From an uncultured Bacteroidales bacterium (GTDB taxonomy: Bacteria > Bacteroidota > Bacteroidia > Bacteroidales > Bacteroidaceae): DNA of 37,274 nt. The notes below the pieces were generated by a model that was not told the DNA's origin, ran no database searches, and saw nothing but the letters and a program-made list of their open reading frames with translations. Numbering within the stretch: position 1 is the first letter of the stretch; each line of letters starts with the position of its first letter. The stretch lies in NCBI GenBank assembly GCA_945787885.1, contig CALZJF010000023.1, positions 1 to 37,274 on the forward strand, given 5' to 3'. The translations under genes were made by a program, and so were the position numbers. Of this stretch, positions 8,052-15,991 are shown in pieces.

Positions 8052-8071
8052 CATGGATAGGTTCATCCATG
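8052..8071. repeat. Palindrome in the HU leader
   Basis: CATGGAT (8052-8058) and ATCCATG (8065-8071) form a perfect 7-bp stem with a 6-nt loop, 88 bp before the HU start on the minus strand. Confidence 0.5.
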
Positions 8072-8150
8072 TTTTGAGCATACCCTTTGCACGTTTATTC
8101 TGTGTTGGTTCAGTTTCTGTGCGTTCGTTTTGGTGAAATTCCAATTTGGA

Positions 8151-8166
8151 GTGCATGGGCATGCAC
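8151..8166. repeat. Second palindrome in the HU leader
   Basis: GTGCATGGGCATGCAC is a perfect 7+2+7 palindrome about 65 bp downstream of the predicted HU transcription start. As DNA it could be an operator; as RNA the 2-nt loop is too tight and the stem would open at the top. Confidence 0.5.
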
Positions 8167-8235
8167 CTTTATTCTTGGTTTTTCAGCCCAAAAGTTCAGG
8201 CATTTGGATGCTCTAAAGCATACTCAAATTTGCTG

Positions 8236-8266
8236 CAAAGTTAATGCTTTCAGGTTGATTAGCAAA
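8236..8266 (-). promoter_or_regulatory. Promoter of the HU operon
   Basis: On the minus strand TTTG (8266-8263), exactly 19 bp, then TAACTTTG (8243-8236): a full match to the Bacteroidetes consensus. The predicted start near 8229 gives a 5' leader of about 265 nt before HU, which fills the gene-free stretch 7964-8308. Confidence 0.75.
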
Positions 8267-8308
8267 GTTTTAGCATTATTTTTTTTACAAATCGACGGAA
8301 AAGAAGCT

Positions 8309-8755
8309 TTATTTGTCGTTTGCGGTTGTCATTGGAATCTTCTCTACTCGGCGGATATGTCTGCCTCCTTCAAAGGGCGTGTTGAGAAATTCCTCCATAA
8401 TCTCCCGTGCGGTGTCTGTGCTGATAAAACGTCCAGGCATGACGAGCACGTTCGCATCGTTGTGCTGTCTTGCAAGATGAGCAATCTCGGGCATCCACAC
8501 CAATGCTGCTCGCACTTGTGCATGCTTGTTGAGCGTCATGGAGATGCCCTCGCCCGAACCGCAGACAGCTATGCCGATATGGCATTCCTTGCGTTCTAAA
8601 CCGTTAGCCAGAGCGTGGCCATAGTCAGGATAGTCGCAAGATGCTTCAGAGTCAGTGCCGTAATCTACGTATTCAATGCCTTTTTCCGTCAGATATTGTT
8701 TGACATATTCCTTTAGTGGAAATCCGGCGTGGTCGCTTGCTAATCCTATTTTCAT
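8309..8755 (-). CDS. rpiB: Ribose-5-phosphate isomerase B
   Basis: A 148-aa cytoplasmic enzyme interconverting ribose 5-phosphate and ribulose 5-phosphate. The family motifs are all present: ASDHAG (6-11), the active-site Cys65 in CGSGEGIS (65-72), HNDANVLVMPGR (98-109) for phosphate binding, and the closing FLNTPFEGGRHIRRVEKI. The length is normal. It lies 153 bp downstream of transketolase in the same direction, so the two pentose-phosphate genes probably share a transcript; the gap holds a strong hairpin. The start is the first ATG and matches the family's MKIGLASDH beginning. Confidence 0.95.
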   Translation of the reverse strand: MKIGLASDHAGFPLKEYVKQYLTEKGIEYVDYGTDSEASCDYPDYGHALANGLERKECHIGIAVCGSGEGISMTLNKHAQVRAALVWMPEIAHLARQHNDANVLVMPGRFISTDTAREIMEEFLNTPFEGGRHIRRVEKIPMTTANDK

Positions 8756-8861
8756 TATTAGGCAGTGCTATATAATATATATGTGTATGTAAGGGTGTGA
8801 TGGGTAAGTTCTGCAGAACGTTTGTCGCAGGACTATTGGAGAAGAGCGGGTTGGCAGCAAT

Positions 8862-8903
8862 CTGAAAGTTGGTGGAAAGCAGTTTTCCCCCACCAACTTT
8901 CAG
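8862..8903 (-). promoter_or_regulatory. 14-bp hairpin between transketolase and rpiB
   Basis: CTGAAAGTTGGTGG (8862-8875) and CCACCAACTTTCAG (8890-8903) are perfect inverted copies with a 14-nt loop. The hairpin starts 5 bp after the transketolase stop. On the minus strand no T-run follows, so it is more likely a 3'-end protecting or processing hairpin, or an attenuator dependent on other factors, than a classical terminator. Confidence 0.6.
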
Positions 8904-8908
8904 AATCC

Positions 8909-10927
8909 TTATTCAGCCAGGAAGGCTTTTACTTCGTGGTAGATGTTCGTGGGGTTGAAGCCGAACTTTTCATCAAGAACATTGAAAGGCGCAGATGCTC
9001 CGAAGTGGTCGAGTCCGAAGACTTTTCCGTTCGTGCCACACAGTCCCTCCATGTTCACGGGGAGTCCGGCGGTCAGGCCGAACACCTTTGCACCCGCAGG
9101 AATCAGGCTCTCGCGATATTCGGCGGGCTGGTCGCGGAAGAGTTGCTCTGACGGCACGCTGACTACTCTGGCCTTGATGCCATCAGCAGCCAGCAGTTCT
9201 GCCGTATCAACGAGTGTGCTCACTTCCGAACCATTCGCAACGAGGACGATGTCAGGGTTTTCGCAGGGCAGCGCAGCATATCCGCCGTGCCAGCTGTCAT
9301 ATACGGTGCCGGCAGGCAGGTCTTTTACGTTTTGTCGGCTGAAGATGAGTCCGGTCGGTGTGTCGATGTTTTCCATCGCCATCTGCCAGCAGACGGTGGT
9401 GTCATGCACGTCGGCCGGACGCAGCACGAGCATGGAAGGCTTGCCTGCATGGTTGTGCAGCTTCTCCATGAGTCGGAGCTGTGCCTCCTGCTCGATGGGC
9501 TGATGCGTCGGACCATCTTCGCCAACGCGGAAGGCATCGTGGCTCCAGACGAACTTGACGGGGAGCTGCATCAGTGCAGCCATGCGGATGGCAGGCTTCA
9601 TATAGTCAGAAAAGACGAAGAAGGTGCCCATGGCGGTAAAGAATCCGCCGTGCAGGCTGATGCCTATACATACGCAAGCCATGGTGAGTTCGCTTACTCC
9701 AGCCTGAAGGAAGCCGCCTCCGAAGTCATCGCGCGTAATATTATAGGAGTGTTTCAGGAATCCGTCGGTCTTGTCAGAGTTGGAAAGGTCTGCCGAGCTG
9801 ACAATCATGTTCTCGCAGTGTTCGGATAGCATGGCCAGCACAGCTGCGCTGCCAGCGCGGGTAGGTCCGTTGCTCTTCTGCTGTATGGTGTCCCAAGGGA
9901 GCTTCGGCGCTTTTCCGCTAAACCATTCAGCCATCTTGGCAGCCTTTTCGGGGTTGGCGTCCGCCCAAGCCTTCTCTTCGGCATGGCGTTCAGCCACGAT
10001 TCCGCGCAGTTCTTCCAGGCGGTTGGCATAGAGTTCAGCCACTTCCGGACGAACGTGGAAGGGGTCGTCGGGGTCACCGCCGAGGTTGGTTATGGTGTTG
10101 CGATAAGCGTCTCCACCAAGTGGTGCACCGTGCGTCTTGCAGTTGGCCTCGTAGGAACTGCCGTCTGCCTGACGTGCGCCCTTCGCCATCACGCAGTGTC
10201 CGATGATGAGCGTGGGGCGGTTGGTCTCCTGCAGTGCGGCATCCAGTGCAGCGCGAATCTGCTCAGGGTCGTTGCCGTTGATTTCAAGTACGTTCCAGTT
10301 CCATGCGCGATACTTCATGACGGTGTCTTCGCAGCTGACCTCGCTGGTCATCGTAGAGAGCTGTACCTCATTGGCATCGTAGAACATGATGAGGTTATCG
10401 AGTCCGAGCGTGCCTGCCAGACGTCCGGCACCCTGGCTGATTTCCTCCTGTACGCCTCCATCAGAGATGTAGGCATAAATCTTCTCTTTCTTGAACCCAG
10501 GGTTTCCCGTGCGAGCATACATGGCCTTGGCGGCGATGGCAGCACCGACGGCAAAGGTGTGTCCTTGTCCCAACGGTCCTGAAGTGTTTTCGATGCCGCG
10601 AGTGAAATCCTTTTCAGGATGTCCGGGGCATACGGTTCCCCATTGGCGGAAGGTCTTGAGCTCTTCGATGGTGAAACGTCCCGTCAGCGCCAGCTGTGCA
10701 TAGAGCATGGGGCTCATGTGTCCGGGGTCGAGGAAGAAACGGTCGCGGCATTCCCACGTAGGGGCATCCGGATCGAAGGTCATGTACTCGCTGTAGAGGA
10801 CGTTGATAAAGTCAGCTCCGCCCATGGCACCACCGGGGTGTCCGGACTTTGCTTTTTCCACCATGCTGCACGCCAGGATACGAATGTTGTCGGCAGCAGA
10901 ATTGAGGGTTTGGATAGAGGGTTTCAT
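8909..10927 (-). CDS. tkt: Transketolase
   Basis: A 672-aa thiamine-diphosphate enzyme of the pentose phosphate pathway, transferring two-carbon units between sugar phosphates. Visible motifs: SGHPGGAMGGAD (28-39), LDPGHMSPMLY (67-77), GPLGQGHTFAVG (117-128), the ThDP/Mg-binding segment SDGGVQEEISQGA to DANEVQLS (155-191), and VGEDGPTHQPIEQ in the pyrimidine domain. Length is normal for a full transketolase. The ATG at 10927 was chosen; the frame is open 75 codons further, but that part has no family similarity and spans the promoter. rpiB follows 153 bp downstream. Confidence 0.96.
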   Translation of the reverse strand: MKPSIQTLNSAADNIRILACSMVEKAKSGHPGGAMGGADFINVLYSEYMTFDPDAPTWECRDRFFLDPGHMSPMLYAQLALTGRFTIEELKTFRQWGTVCPGHPEKDFTRGIENTSGPLGQGHTFAVGAAIAAKAMYARTGNPGFKKEKIYAYISDGGVQEEISQGAGRLAGTLGLDNLIMFYDANEVQLSTMTSEVSCEDTVMKYRAWNWNVLEINGNDPEQIRAALDAALQETNRPTLIIGHCVMAKGARQADGSSYEANCKTHGAPLGGDAYRNTITNLGGDPDDPFHVRPEVAELYANRLEELRGIVAERHAEEKAWADANPEKAAKMAEWFSGKAPKLPWDTIQQKSNGPTRAGSAAVLAMLSEHCENMIVSSADLSNSDKTDGFLKHSYNITRDDFGGGFLQAGVSELTMACVCIGISLHGGFFTAMGTFFVFSDYMKPAIRMAALMQLPVKFVWSHDAFRVGEDGPTHQPIEQEAQLRLMEKLHNHAGKPSMLVLRPADVHDTTVCWQMAMENIDTPTGLIFSRQNVKDLPAGTVYDSWHGGYAALPCENPDIVLVANGSEVSTLVDTAELLAADGIKARVVSVPSEQLFRDQPAEYRESLIPAGAKVFGLTAGLPVNMEGLCGTNGKVFGLDHFGASAPFNVLDEKFGFNPTNIYHEVKAFLAE

Positions 10928-11068
10928 TATGCTGGTTCTTGATGAATTTTTTTGTTCAGAGGAAGGGTGGAATGTTTCTTTCGTGGCAGTTGTGCTTGCC
11001 TTCTGTTTTTCAGGACACGCCGTGTCTTTACACGCTGTCTGTATGATATGGATATATAGGAAGATGCG

Positions 11069-11099
11069 CAAATATACACGAAAACCCCCGTTTGACCAA
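11069..11099 (-). promoter_or_regulatory. Promoter of tkt
   Basis: On the minus strand TTG (11099-11097), 20 bp, then TATATTTG (11076-11069), a good Bacteroidetes-type promoter. The leader to the tkt start is about 135 nt. Confidence 0.6.
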
Positions 11100-11152
11100 G
11101 ACTTTAGGTGACAATCGCACATTTTAGTTTCTTTTGTGCTTTGTTTTGCCAC

Positions 11153-12216
11153 TTCCTGTAAAAGGGGAAGCCTGAAAAGCGAGAAGCCTCCGTATGCCTG
11201 AGATTTTGGTGCGCGCTGAGCTTTCGGGCTTTTGATTGGGACGCGGTTTACTCTTAGTCGGGACTGAGAGCACAGACCCTGCGGAAGGGGACAGAGGGCC
11301 TGCGGAATTTACTCTCAGTCGGCGACAGAGAACACAAAGCCTGCGGTAAGAGGGCGCAGCGCCTGCGGAGTGGGCTTGAGCATAATGAGGGAGCGAGGCA
11401 TAGACGATGGGGGCAGAAATTCGGGGACAGCAGGAGGGAAGGTGCTGAAATGTTAATTTTTTTAAGAATTTGCGTGATGCTTCGCGTTAATATATCTTAA
11501 TTTGTTTTGGGAAGAAATGACGATTCTTGTTTTCTAAAGCCCCCGAAAATCCCATTCTTCTGAGATTTTTTTCCCTGTGTGCGAAGAGATGGCGGAAAAT
11601 GAGGGGCAGAAACAGGTAGAAACAGGGCATTTTTATGCCACAAGTGGCCATTTTGACTACTGAAAGTAATCATTTCGCCCCCTGATTGTGGTCAATTTTG
11701 GGGCAAAAGTGCGGTGGAAAAATGGAAAAAACTGGCGTGAAAAGAGGAAAATCGTGGTGAAAATGGCGAATTTCGAGTCAAAATTAGGCGAAGGATTCCG
11801 TGCTTTCAATCAAAAGTCCCGACTTTGATTGCCGTGGATGACAATATTGGGTGCTTTTTCTTCGGTTTTTCTTGTCCAGCCCGATACGAATTGACTGCAC
11901 ACATTTATTTGTTTTGTGGTGAAAAAGTGTAAGAAAATTTCCTCGCTATGAGATACTTGGTGGACTTCTATTTTGGATTGTCGCACGACCCTTGAATAGC
12001 AGGGAGGCATGTAGGCAGAAGGGAGTCAATTCCAATTTGTCATCCTTGTTTTCTCCCTTTCTCTTTGTTGGAAGGGGAAGAATTTTGGATAGAGATTGAA
12101 CCGTTTGTCATCATGGAGGCACTGGGCAATTCTGCCGTGAATGTGAAAGGGGAATGCTGCGTGGTTGAGATAGAGGGAAAACAATAGGCAATGTTGTTTT
12201 GTCGTCCCTAAAATGT
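11153..12216. other. Gene-free stretch upstream of tkt and downstream of the DUF4143 gene
   Basis: About 1.06 kb with no frame that looks coding. The first 250 bp are GC-richer and hold the CCTGCGG-containing direct repeat listed separately. The rest is AT-rich, with many GGAAAA/GGTGAAAA-like stretches. A 66-codon minus-strand frame (11810-12010) has no recognisable similarity and no promoter, and was not called. Confidence 0.5.
11247..11346. repeat. Imperfect 38/39-bp direct repeat
   Basis: Copy 1 (11247-11284) and copy 2 (11308-11346) both begin TTTACTCT, continue AGTCGG and end CCTGCGG or its near variant, with several substitutions in between. CCTGCGG also occurs between and after the copies (near 11299 and 11354). 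Confidence 0.5.
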
Positions 12217-12242
12217 ATCAATCTTGCGGCGTTAAGGTTGAT
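12217..12242 (-). terminator. Possible terminator of the DUF4143 gene
   Basis: On the minus strand ATCAACCTT pairs with AAGATTGAT (one mismatch pair) around an 8-nt loop, followed by ACATTTT. It starts 8 bp after the stop codon. The U-tract is short. Confidence 0.4.
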
Positions 12243-12249
12243 AATCTTT

Positions 12250-13551
12250 TCAGATGATGAAAGCCCTTACGGCATAAAGGGGAATGTTTGACATCCAATC
12301 TTGTTCCTTATAACCCTTCATGGAGAAGCGGATGCCATGGAGGCTGTAGGCTTTGAAATCGTGGGTGATACATGCCGCAAGCGATTTTGATTTCACATTC
12401 TCCTCAGCCTTTACTTCTATAGGATGCACGATAGCATCCTTCTGCACAACGAAGTCCAGTTCCTGAGTGGAATTGTCCTTGCTATAATAATATGTAGGAC
12501 GGTTGGGGATGGTGACTATCTGCTGCAATACATAGTTTTCGGTGAATGCCCCCTTATACTCACTGAAGATATGGTCGCCGATGAGAATGCTTGCTGCGGG
12601 AGCATCAGTCATGGCCCCCAACAATCCCACGTCAAGCAGGTACAGCTTAAATGCGTTTGAGTCGGAGTAAAAGCGCAATGGCACTTTCAGGTCGCGCACC
12701 CTATTGACCTTGTACACCAAGCCGGCATCTACAAGCCACTGTATGGCAATCTCAAAATCTTTAGCACGTGCACCCTTTCTCACCGCCCCATAGATGAACT
12801 TCTTGTTCTCACGAGCCAACTGCTCCGGCACCGATTGCCACACCATCCTTACTCTCTGAGTCTCAGAGGCAGTGTGCTTGGCAATGTCAGCTTCGTATGC
12901 CGCAAGGATATTCTTCTGGATGGTGCGCACGGCTATGGGGTCCTTCGTGCCGCAATAGGTCTTCACGGCTTCTGGCATACCGCCCGTGAAGTAATACTGA
13001 CGCAGCAGGTCGATGAACTTCGGTGCAAACACGTCGGTTAGCTGATGGTCGTCGGAATGGAGTATATCGACGAGCTGCCCTTCGCCCATAGCATCGAGAA
13101 ATTCCTCAAAAGACATGGGATAGAGGTGCATTATATCCACCTTGCCCACGGGGAATGATTCCCCCTGCATATTCATCACGCCAAGCAGAGAACCTGCTAC
13201 AATGATGTGAATGTCAGGGCGGTTCTCGTAGAAGTATTTCAGTGTGGAGATGACGGGAGGAATTTCCTGTATCTCGTCAAGGAAAATGAGCGTCTTCTCA
13301 GGGATTATAGTCTTGTGTGACATGGAGGATAATCCCACCAATATCCTGTCGATGTCGGCATTGCCACTGAACAGGATTCTGGCGAGGTCGTTTTTATAGC
13401 AGTTGATATACACAAGACTGTCGTATTCCTGTTCGCCAAACTCCTTGATGATATACGTCTTGCCCACTTGCCGTGCGCCATACATCATCAGAGGCTTGCG
13501 TGTCTCTGACAGCTTCCATTTCTTCAGTTCGTCATATATAAATCTCTTCAT
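12250..13551 (-). CDS. AAA-type ATPase with DUF4143 C-terminal domain
   Basis: A 433-aa protein. The Walker A motif is GARQVGKT (25-32) and Walker B is LIFLDEIQE (88-96), with IIVAGS sensor 1 at about 117-122. After a winged-helix-like middle (around 225-290), the DUF4143 part carries GAFTENYVLQQI (334-345) and the PD-(D/E)xK-like core ELDFVV (364-369) and IEVKA (378-382). Such proteins are abundant, often in many copies, in Prevotella and Bacteroides genomes; their function is not established (proposals include regulation, or mobile or defence roles). All motifs are intact. It is a single-gene unit on the minus strand, with a promoter and a three-copy direct repeat in its leader. Confidence 0.88.
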   Translation of the reverse strand: MKRFIYDELKKWKLSETRKPLMMYGARQVGKTYIIKEFGEQEYDSLVYINCYKNDLARILFSGNADIDRILVGLSSMSHKTIIPEKTLIFLDEIQEIPPVISTLKYFYENRPDIHIIVAGSLLGVMNMQGESFPVGKVDIMHLYPMSFEEFLDAMGEGQLVDILHSDDHQLTDVFAPKFIDLLRQYYFTGGMPEAVKTYCGTKDPIAVRTIQKNILAAYEADIAKHTASETQRVRMVWQSVPEQLARENKKFIYGAVRKGARAKDFEIAIQWLVDAGLVYKVNRVRDLKVPLRFYSDSNAFKLYLLDVGLLGAMTDAPAASILIGDHIFSEYKGAFTENYVLQQIVTIPNRPTYYYSKDNSTQELDFVVQKDAIVHPIEVKAEENVKSKSLAACITHDFKAYSLHGIRFSMKGYKEQDWMSNIPLYAVRAFII

Positions 13552-13560
13552 GTCCTACGC

Positions 13561-13642
13561 TTTTATGGGGGAATAATTACGGGGCTGACACATTTTTATG
13601 AGGGAATAAAAGATGTGCTGCTACATTTTTATGAGGGAATGA
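13561..13642 (-). promoter_or_regulatory. Three 16-bp direct repeats at exact 33-bp spacing in the DUF4143 leader
   Basis: Plus-strand copies: TTTTATGGGGGAATAA (13561-13576), TTTTATGAGGGAATAA (13594-13609) and TTTTATGAGGGAATGA (13627-13642). Start-to-start distance is 33 bp both times, close to three helical turns. Copies 2 and 3 share 18 identical bases, ACATTTTTATGAGGGAAT. They lie between the predicted transcription start (about 13641) and the start codon (13551) of the ATPase gene, an operator or RNA-level control position. Confidence 0.75.
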
Positions 13643-13647
13643 TGGCG

Positions 13648-13679
13648 CAAAAATACAAAAAAACAGATAAGGCATGCAA
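13648..13679 (-). promoter_or_regulatory. Promoter of the DUF4143 gene
   Basis: On the minus strand TTG (13679-13677), 21 bp, then TATTTTTG (13655-13648), a fit to TAnnTTTG with slightly long spacing. The left arm of the 16-bp inverted repeat (13657-13672) lies inside the spacer. Confidence 0.5.
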
Positions 13680-13719
13680 GATTGGCGTTGGAAATCTTTC
13701 ATTCCTTATCTGTTTTTTT
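13657..13719. repeat. 16-bp perfect inverted repeat overlapping the DUF4143 promoter
   Basis: AAAAAAACAGATAAGG (13657-13672) and CCTTATCTGTTTTTTT (13704-13719) are perfect inverted copies with a 31-nt loop. Read on the plus strand it ends in a T-run and could terminate transcription; read on the minus strand it covers the promoter spacer. Confidence 0.7.
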
Positions 13720-13782
13720 TAGGTAATCCCGCCCGTATCCACCTGTTCCGCCTGCTCTGTGGCTTCCGCACTGCCCACATAA

Positions 13783-13966
13783 GGTGGGTTCTATAAATTG
13801 GTTTTCCCTTGTCACGATATACCGCCGGAGGTGATTGTTTGACACTCTTGAGCTGGGGACAAAATGGACGGCATAGCACAATTAGGCTGGGCTCCGCTCT
13901 CGCCGATTCTCCTTTTGGCTTCGGGAATAATCCCAAAATCAGAAAAGGCGAAATTGTTGAACCTCC
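13783..13966. mobile_element. Degenerate MITE-like element A
   Basis: The left end GGTGGGTTCTATAAATT (13783) and right end AATTGTTGAACCTCC (ending near 13966) resemble the ends of the better-preserved elements at 14185 and 28572. The segment before the right end (CGGGAATAATCCCAAAATC) resembles the right part of element C (CGGAAATAACTCCAAAATC, near 14737). No target duplication is visible. It appears to be an old, decayed copy, with no coding capacity. Confidence 0.5.
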
Positions 13967-14061
13967 TCCAAATTAGACAGAAAGATGACAAAACATGATG
14001 GATTAGCCTATAAAAAGATGGGAGGAATTGGGCAAAAGAGTGTTTTTAAGCATTTTTTTTG

Positions 14062-14069
14062 TACATTTG
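14062..14069 (+). promoter_or_regulatory. TACATTTG -7-like box upstream of the polysaccharide operon
   Basis: TACATTTG matches TAnnTTTG, but no TTTG is found 19-20 bp upstream. It is flanked by an inverted repeat GGGCAAA...TTTGCCC. If active, it would give an RNA running through MITE B and element C into the polysaccharide operon. Weak. Confidence 0.25.
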
Positions 14070-14180
14070 CCCGACAAAAGCAGTCTGCTGTTCGGCAAAC
14101 ATTAGCATGAAAGCAGGGTTTTTGAGTAGGTGTACAAGATTATTCATATAATCCTTGTATTGCCTGCTGCGCATTATCAG

Positions 14181-14377
14181 TATAGGTAGGTTCTATAAAT
14201 TAGCTTGCGATGTATTTGCTGCTATCGTGCCGTAGGTTTTTGTTTTTCATGAGGGAGCGTAGCGGGCTACGTGACTGAATGAAAGACAAAAAGATACGGT
14301 GCGAGAGGCGTGAAGACATCCAAGTAAAGCAGAAACACAGCCTTACATTGAAAACTAATTTATAGAACCTACCTATA
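14181..14377. mobile_element. 189-bp MITE, copy B, with TATA target duplication
   Basis: The core spans 14185-14373 (189 bp). Its ends GGTAGGTTCTATAAATTAG and CTAATTTATAGAACCTACC are perfect 19-bp terminal inverted repeats. Four bases on each side, TATA (14181-14184 and 14374-14377), are identical, as expected of a target-site duplication. Internally the element is one long imperfect palindrome: CGTAGC/GCTACG near the middle, with TTTTTGTTTTTCAT and ATGAAAGACAAAAA on the flanks. There is no open frame, so a transposase must act in trans. The second copy at 28572 has the same length and differs at about 5 positions. Confidence 0.85.
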
Positions 14378-14453
14378 TGATGACAGTTGAGTAGGAGTCA
14401 CTCCACTCCTTTATGTCGCATGCTAATCCTGCATCACCATCCGATGTAATTAT

Positions 14454-14802
14454 TATAGGTGGGTTCTATGAATGTCCACCATCAAAAGATTAACATTTGT
14501 GGTGTGACGCTTTGCTCTGCAGGGAGCCGCTCGCTGCGCATTGGGCTACGTGATGCTACCTCTATGGGGCGCGACCGTGCGGCCATCGAACGAGCGAAAC
14601 CCCAACAACGATGATGCCCACTACGCTCCCTCTATAGTTTACAATTGAACTTATAGGCTGCGCCTTCGTTCCCTCGCCATGGAAAAGCTGAACAAGTTCC
14701 GCTTTGCTCATTAGGCTTAACGCAAGTCTTGACCTCGGAAATAACTCCAAAATCTGCAAACAGAAATAGGAAAATTAGCGAATTTATAGAAATCCACCTA
14801 TA
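14454..14802. mobile_element. Longer MITE-like relative, element C, with TATA target duplication
   Basis: The core spans 14458-14798 (341 bp). The left end GGTGGGTTCTATGAAT and right end GAATTTATAGAAATCCACC are imperfect inverted repeats related to those of copy B. TATA flanks both sides (14454-14457, 14799-14802). Inside it shares GGGCTACGTGA with B but is otherwise different and longer, and ends with a segment related to element A. No transposase frame is present. Confidence 0.65.
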
Positions 14803-14875
14803 AAAATATTTTGCACACCTACTAATTCCATAACCAGAATCCAAAGCCAACCAATCATTCCCATCAGCAAACGAT

Positions 14876-15991
14876 ATGAAACAAACGACCATCAGATTGT
14901 CAGATATAGCAGGCCGCTGCTGGAAGCGTCGGAAATTGCTCCTGACGAACTTTGCCATTGCATTTGTGGTATCAGCCGCCTACATCCTGTGCATCCCGCG
15001 TTATTACAAGGCGCAGGTGCGCGTAGCTCCCGAGGAGACATCCGGCGGCAGTGTCAGTTCGCTCGCCACGATAGCCTCTAATTTCGGTGTTGATTTGGGA
15101 GGTGCCAGTACGACGGACGCCATATCGCCCGAATTGTACCCCGACGTTTTCGAGAGCAACGACTTCATTGTCGATTTGTTGAGTATCGAAGTCTGTAAGG
15201 CAGATGGCAGCCTGAAGACCACTTATTATGACTATATGCTGCACCATCAGCAGACCACGCCGTGGCATCCCGTCGTATCATGGCTGAAATCGCTGCTGCC
15301 CAAGCCCTCCGCCCCCGATGTGAGTGCGGCAAAGAGCCAGGGAAAAGGCGAGCGCCTTGCCCAAAATGGGCGTAAATACGTGGAAGGGCTTGACCCCTTC
15401 TGCCTTACGATGCGGCAGACCATGCTGGTGAAGACGGTGAAGGAAAACATCTCTTGCCAGATTGACAAGAAAAACAATGTGCTGTCCATACGAGTGACGG
15501 ACCAAGACCCGCTGATTGCCGCTTCGATGGCAGACAGTGTGCGCGTGCGTCTGCAGGAATACATCACCGCCTACCGCACCAGCAAAGCCCGCGTAGATGT
15601 GGCGTACTATGAGCAACTCGTGAAGCAGAGTCTGGATGCTTATGTGAAATCCCAGCGCGAATATGCAACCTATGCCGATTCGCATAAGGAGAGCGTGCTG
15701 GCGATGGTCAGCACGGAGGAGACCAAGCTTGAAAATGAAATGGAAGGCTGCTATGCCACCTACAATGCCCTGCGCACGCAGTTGCAGAGCGCACAGGCCA
15801 AGGTGCAGGAGCGTACTCCTGCCTTCACGGTCTTGGAAATTGCCACCGTCCCCGTGAAGCCCGCAGGCCCCAAACGCATGATTTTCGTTGGCGGCATGTG
15901 TATGCTGACGTTGCTTGGCAGTGTCGTATGGCTGTTCCGCAGAGAGCTTAAACAATATCTTAGCGATGACTCGGAATCCGCGAGCGAATAA
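14876..15991 (+). CDS. Wzz-type polysaccharide chain-length determinant (first paralogue)
   Basis: A 371-aa inner-membrane protein. A cytoplasmic N-terminus is followed by a membrane helix (about 24-42), a long periplasmic part with coiled-coil character (about 215-320), and a second helix (about 335-354) preceded by the proline-rich PVKPAGPKR motif and followed by an RRELKQY tail. This is the Wzz/PCP topology. Such proteins set the modal chain length of Wzy-dependent polysaccharides. There is no cytoplasmic tyrosine-kinase domain. It is the first gene of a four-gene operon; the second Wzz-like gene overlaps its end by 26 bp. The start at 14876 follows the MITE cluster, and no convincing promoter lies directly in front. 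Confidence 0.85.
   Translation: MKQTTIRLSDIAGRCWKRRKLLLTNFAIAFVVSAAYILCIPRYYKAQVRVAPEETSGGSVSSLATIASNFGVDLGGASTTDAISPELYPDVFESNDFIVDLLSIEVCKADGSLKTTYYDYMLHHQQTTPWHPVVSWLKSLLPKPSAPDVSAAKSQGKGERLAQNGRKYVEGLDPFCLTMRQTMLVKTVKENISCQIDKKNNVLSIRVTDQDPLIAASMADSVRVRLQEYITAYRTSKARVDVAYYEQLVKQSLDAYVKSQREYATYADSHKESVLAMVSTEETKLENEMEGCYATYNALRTQLQSAQAKVQERTPAFTVLEIATVPVKPAGPKRMIFVGGMCMLTLLGSVVWLFRRELKQYLSDDSESASE

Noticed and set aside
10928-11152. 75-codon upstream extension of transketolase
   Set aside because: Contains the promoter and does not resemble the family.
11810-12010. 66-codon minus-strand frame
   Set aside because: No similarity, no promoter, atypical composition.
13657-13719. Simple terminator of an upstream plus-strand gene
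   Set aside because: There is no plus-strand gene before it; it overlaps the minus-strand promoter, so it was listed as an inverted repeat instead.
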